Positions 7,560 through 8,858 of a DNA stretch of 8,858 bases are shown piece after piece. How positions within the stretch are numbered: the stretch's first letter is position 1; each line of letters opens with the position of its first letter. This DNA comes from Bacteroidota bacterium (GTDB taxonomy: Bacteria; Bacteroidota; Bacteroidia; Bacteroidales; Prolixibacteraceae). The notes below the pieces were generated by a model, which was given only the letters and a program-made list of their open reading frames with translations, did no database searches and had not been told where the DNA came from. The position numbers were made by a program, and so were the translations under genes. The stretch spans positions 1 to 8,858 of the forward strand of contig JAMDDG010000386.1 in the NCBI GenBank assembly GCA_023488865.1. The letters run 5' to 3'.

Positions 7560-8858
7560 ATGAAAACAGGATTTGTACTTTTAGGCGTTGGTATGGTTTT
7601 TCAGTTTGCAGCAACCAATAAAACTATGGCTTCTGAAAAACCGGAAACGGAAAGGAAACGTCCCAATTTTCTATTGCTGTTAACCGATGATCAGTCTTAC
7701 CATCTTTCCCTGGTTGGCACTCCGGGCATTCAAACCCCAAACATGGATGAATTGGCCAGGCGAGGCGTGTTTTTTACCAAGGCTTATGCAGCTGCGGCAT
7801 CCTGTTCACCTTGCAGAAGTTCAATTTTAACAGGCATGTATCCTCATTCGAACGGGCATTGGCGCAATACGGTAACTCCGGTAATGACAGATCCTGATGT
7901 CCAATTTGGTCGTAATTCAACCAAAGTTGATAAGGTTGGAGTTCATGAAGACCTTCCAACTTTGATTGAAATACTAAATAAAAATGGCTACATCACCGGA
8001 ATTACCGAAAAGTTTCATTTAAGTCCCCCCTGGAAATTTCCATTCAATTATCATTATCCGGCCAACATGGCGCCTGAATCTCAATATAAAGCAGCAATTA
8101 GTTTTTTTAAAAAATCAAATAATAATCCATTTTTTTTGGAAGTCAACATAGGGAATACCCACCGGCCCTGGCGCGCGCACATCAAACAGGCTGGCTTGCC
8201 AGAAGTTTCTCCAAACAAGGTCCAAATACCCCCTAACTGGCCCGATACAGAAATTACCCGTGAAGATTATGCAGAATATCTGAGTACGGTTGAACATGCA
8301 GATGTTGTAATTGGTGAGGTACTGAAGGCGTTAAAGGAATCTGACCGGGCAGAAAACACCATTATTATTTTCACTAGTGACCAGGGATTTTGCTACCACC
8401 GGGCCAAAGCTTCAACTTACGATTGGGGAGTGCATATTCCAATGTCATTTACAGGGCCAGAAATTATTGGAGGAATTCAAACCGCTGAATTGGTTAGCCA
8501 TGTTGATGTTACTCCTACTGTTTTAGATTTTGCCGGAATTTCTATCCCTTCCACTGTTCAGGGAAAATCGTTGCGCCTGATGCTTGAAGGGAAAACCAAG
8601 ACAAGCGGCGAAAGCTTTGTTTTTTCGGAACACAATGCACATGGACCTTCTCCGGAAGAATATTACCCCACACGAACAGTGACCGACGGGCATTTTCGAT
8701 ACATCCGAAACCTTCGGAACCAAATTGTTCCGGATTATCCGATCGAACGTTTCGTGACCGATCCAGTTTGGGCAAATAAACCAAAAGGTTTAGCCTGGAT
8801 GTGCTGGGATGCCACTTCCGGAGGTCCCTGGGATAATCACGCATTTGCTGAAATCATT
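7560..8858 (+). CDS. Exported S1-family sulfatase, heparan N-sulfatase-like (S1_8-like), 3'-truncated by window edge
   Basis: An open frame from the ATG at 7560 to the right edge, 433 codons with no stop. The N terminus is a plausible signal peptide (MKTGFVLLGVGMVFQFAA...). Active-site pieces are LLTDDQ (D43, D44), the signature C82-S-P-C-R86 with C82 the expected formylglycine, EKFH (K151, H153), GNTHRPW, and TSDQG (D274, Q275) with a nearby K283. The order of motifs, SCSPxRxSxLTG, and a late segment reading YPTRTVTDGHFRYIRNL match remembered features of human sulfamidase SGSH (YPMRSVQHRHFRLVHNL), so an N-sulfoglucosamine sulfohydrolase-type (S1_8) fold is likely. S1_8 members in marine bacteria also occur in algal-polysaccharide loci, so the substrate is not fixed. 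It lies 51 bp after the preceding sulfatase. Only the last part of the C-terminal domain should be missing. Confidence 0.92.
   Translation, partial: MKTGFVLLGVGMVFQFAATNKTMASEKPETERKRPNFLLLLTDDQSYHLSLVGTPGIQTPNMDELARRGVFFTKAYAAAASCSPCRSSILTGMYPHSNGHWRNTVTPVMTDPDVQFGRNSTKVDKVGVHEDLPTLIEILNKNGYITGITEKFHLSPPWKFPFNYHYPANMAPESQYKAAISFFKKSNNNPFFLEVNIGNTHRPWRAHIKQAGLPEVSPNKVQIPPNWPDTEITREDYAEYLSTVEHADVVIGEVLKALKESDRAENTIIIFTSDQGFCYHRAKASTYDWGVHIPMSFTGPEIIGGIQTAELVSHVDVTPTVLDFAGISIPSTVQGKSLRLMLEGKTKTSGESFVFSEHNAHGPSPEEYYPTRTVTDGHFRYIRNLRNQIVPDYPIERFVTDPVWANKPKGLAWMCWDATSGGPWDNHAFAEII

Overview
The window looks like part of a polysaccharide utilization locus (PUL) from a member of the Bacteroidota. 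The evidence is an adjacent SusC-like TonB-dependent transporter and SusD-like surface lipoprotein, starts preceded by A/T-rich leaders without clear Shine-Dalgarno sites, and sulfatase genes following directly. All genes are on the + strand. Genus cannot be fixed from the sequence.

Layout: 1-2126 is the 3' part of a SusC-like transporter (most of the beta-barrel; the N-terminal domains lie upstream). 2167-3936 is a complete SusD-like lipoprotein. 4023-5561, 5985-7508 and 7560-8858 are three exported type I (S1 family) formylglycine sulfatases; the third runs off the right edge and is open for all 433 visible codons. The first sulfatase cannot be placed in a subfamily by eye. The second resembles N-acetylglucosamine-6-sulfatase (GNS / S1_11-like). 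The third resembles heparan N-sulfatase / sulfamidase (SGSH / S1_8-like).

The only long non-coding stretch is the 423-bp gap 5562-5984. Almost all of it is a compact element without an ORF (5630-5927), bounded by perfect 21-nt terminal inverted repeats that include a TATATA repeat at each border. It looks like a MITE or other non-autonomous transposable element. Inside it is a symmetric module of three short hairpins: a central hairpin nested in a 13-bp inverted repeat, with one 17-nt hairpin at equal distance on each side. A separate 10-bp inverted repeat follows. One hairpin is followed by five T residues and could terminate transcription between sulfatases 1 and 2.

Working model (inference): SusD and SusC capture and import a sulfated glycan, and the exported sulfatases remove sulfate esters or N-sulfates. 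The pairing of GNS-like and SGSH-like enzymes would suit a sulfated-glucosamine glycan such as heparin or heparan sulfate. However, no lyase or glycoside hydrolase is in view, and these subfamilies also occur in loci for algal polysaccharides, so the substrate is open. The sulfatases would need a formylglycine-generating maturase encoded elsewhere.
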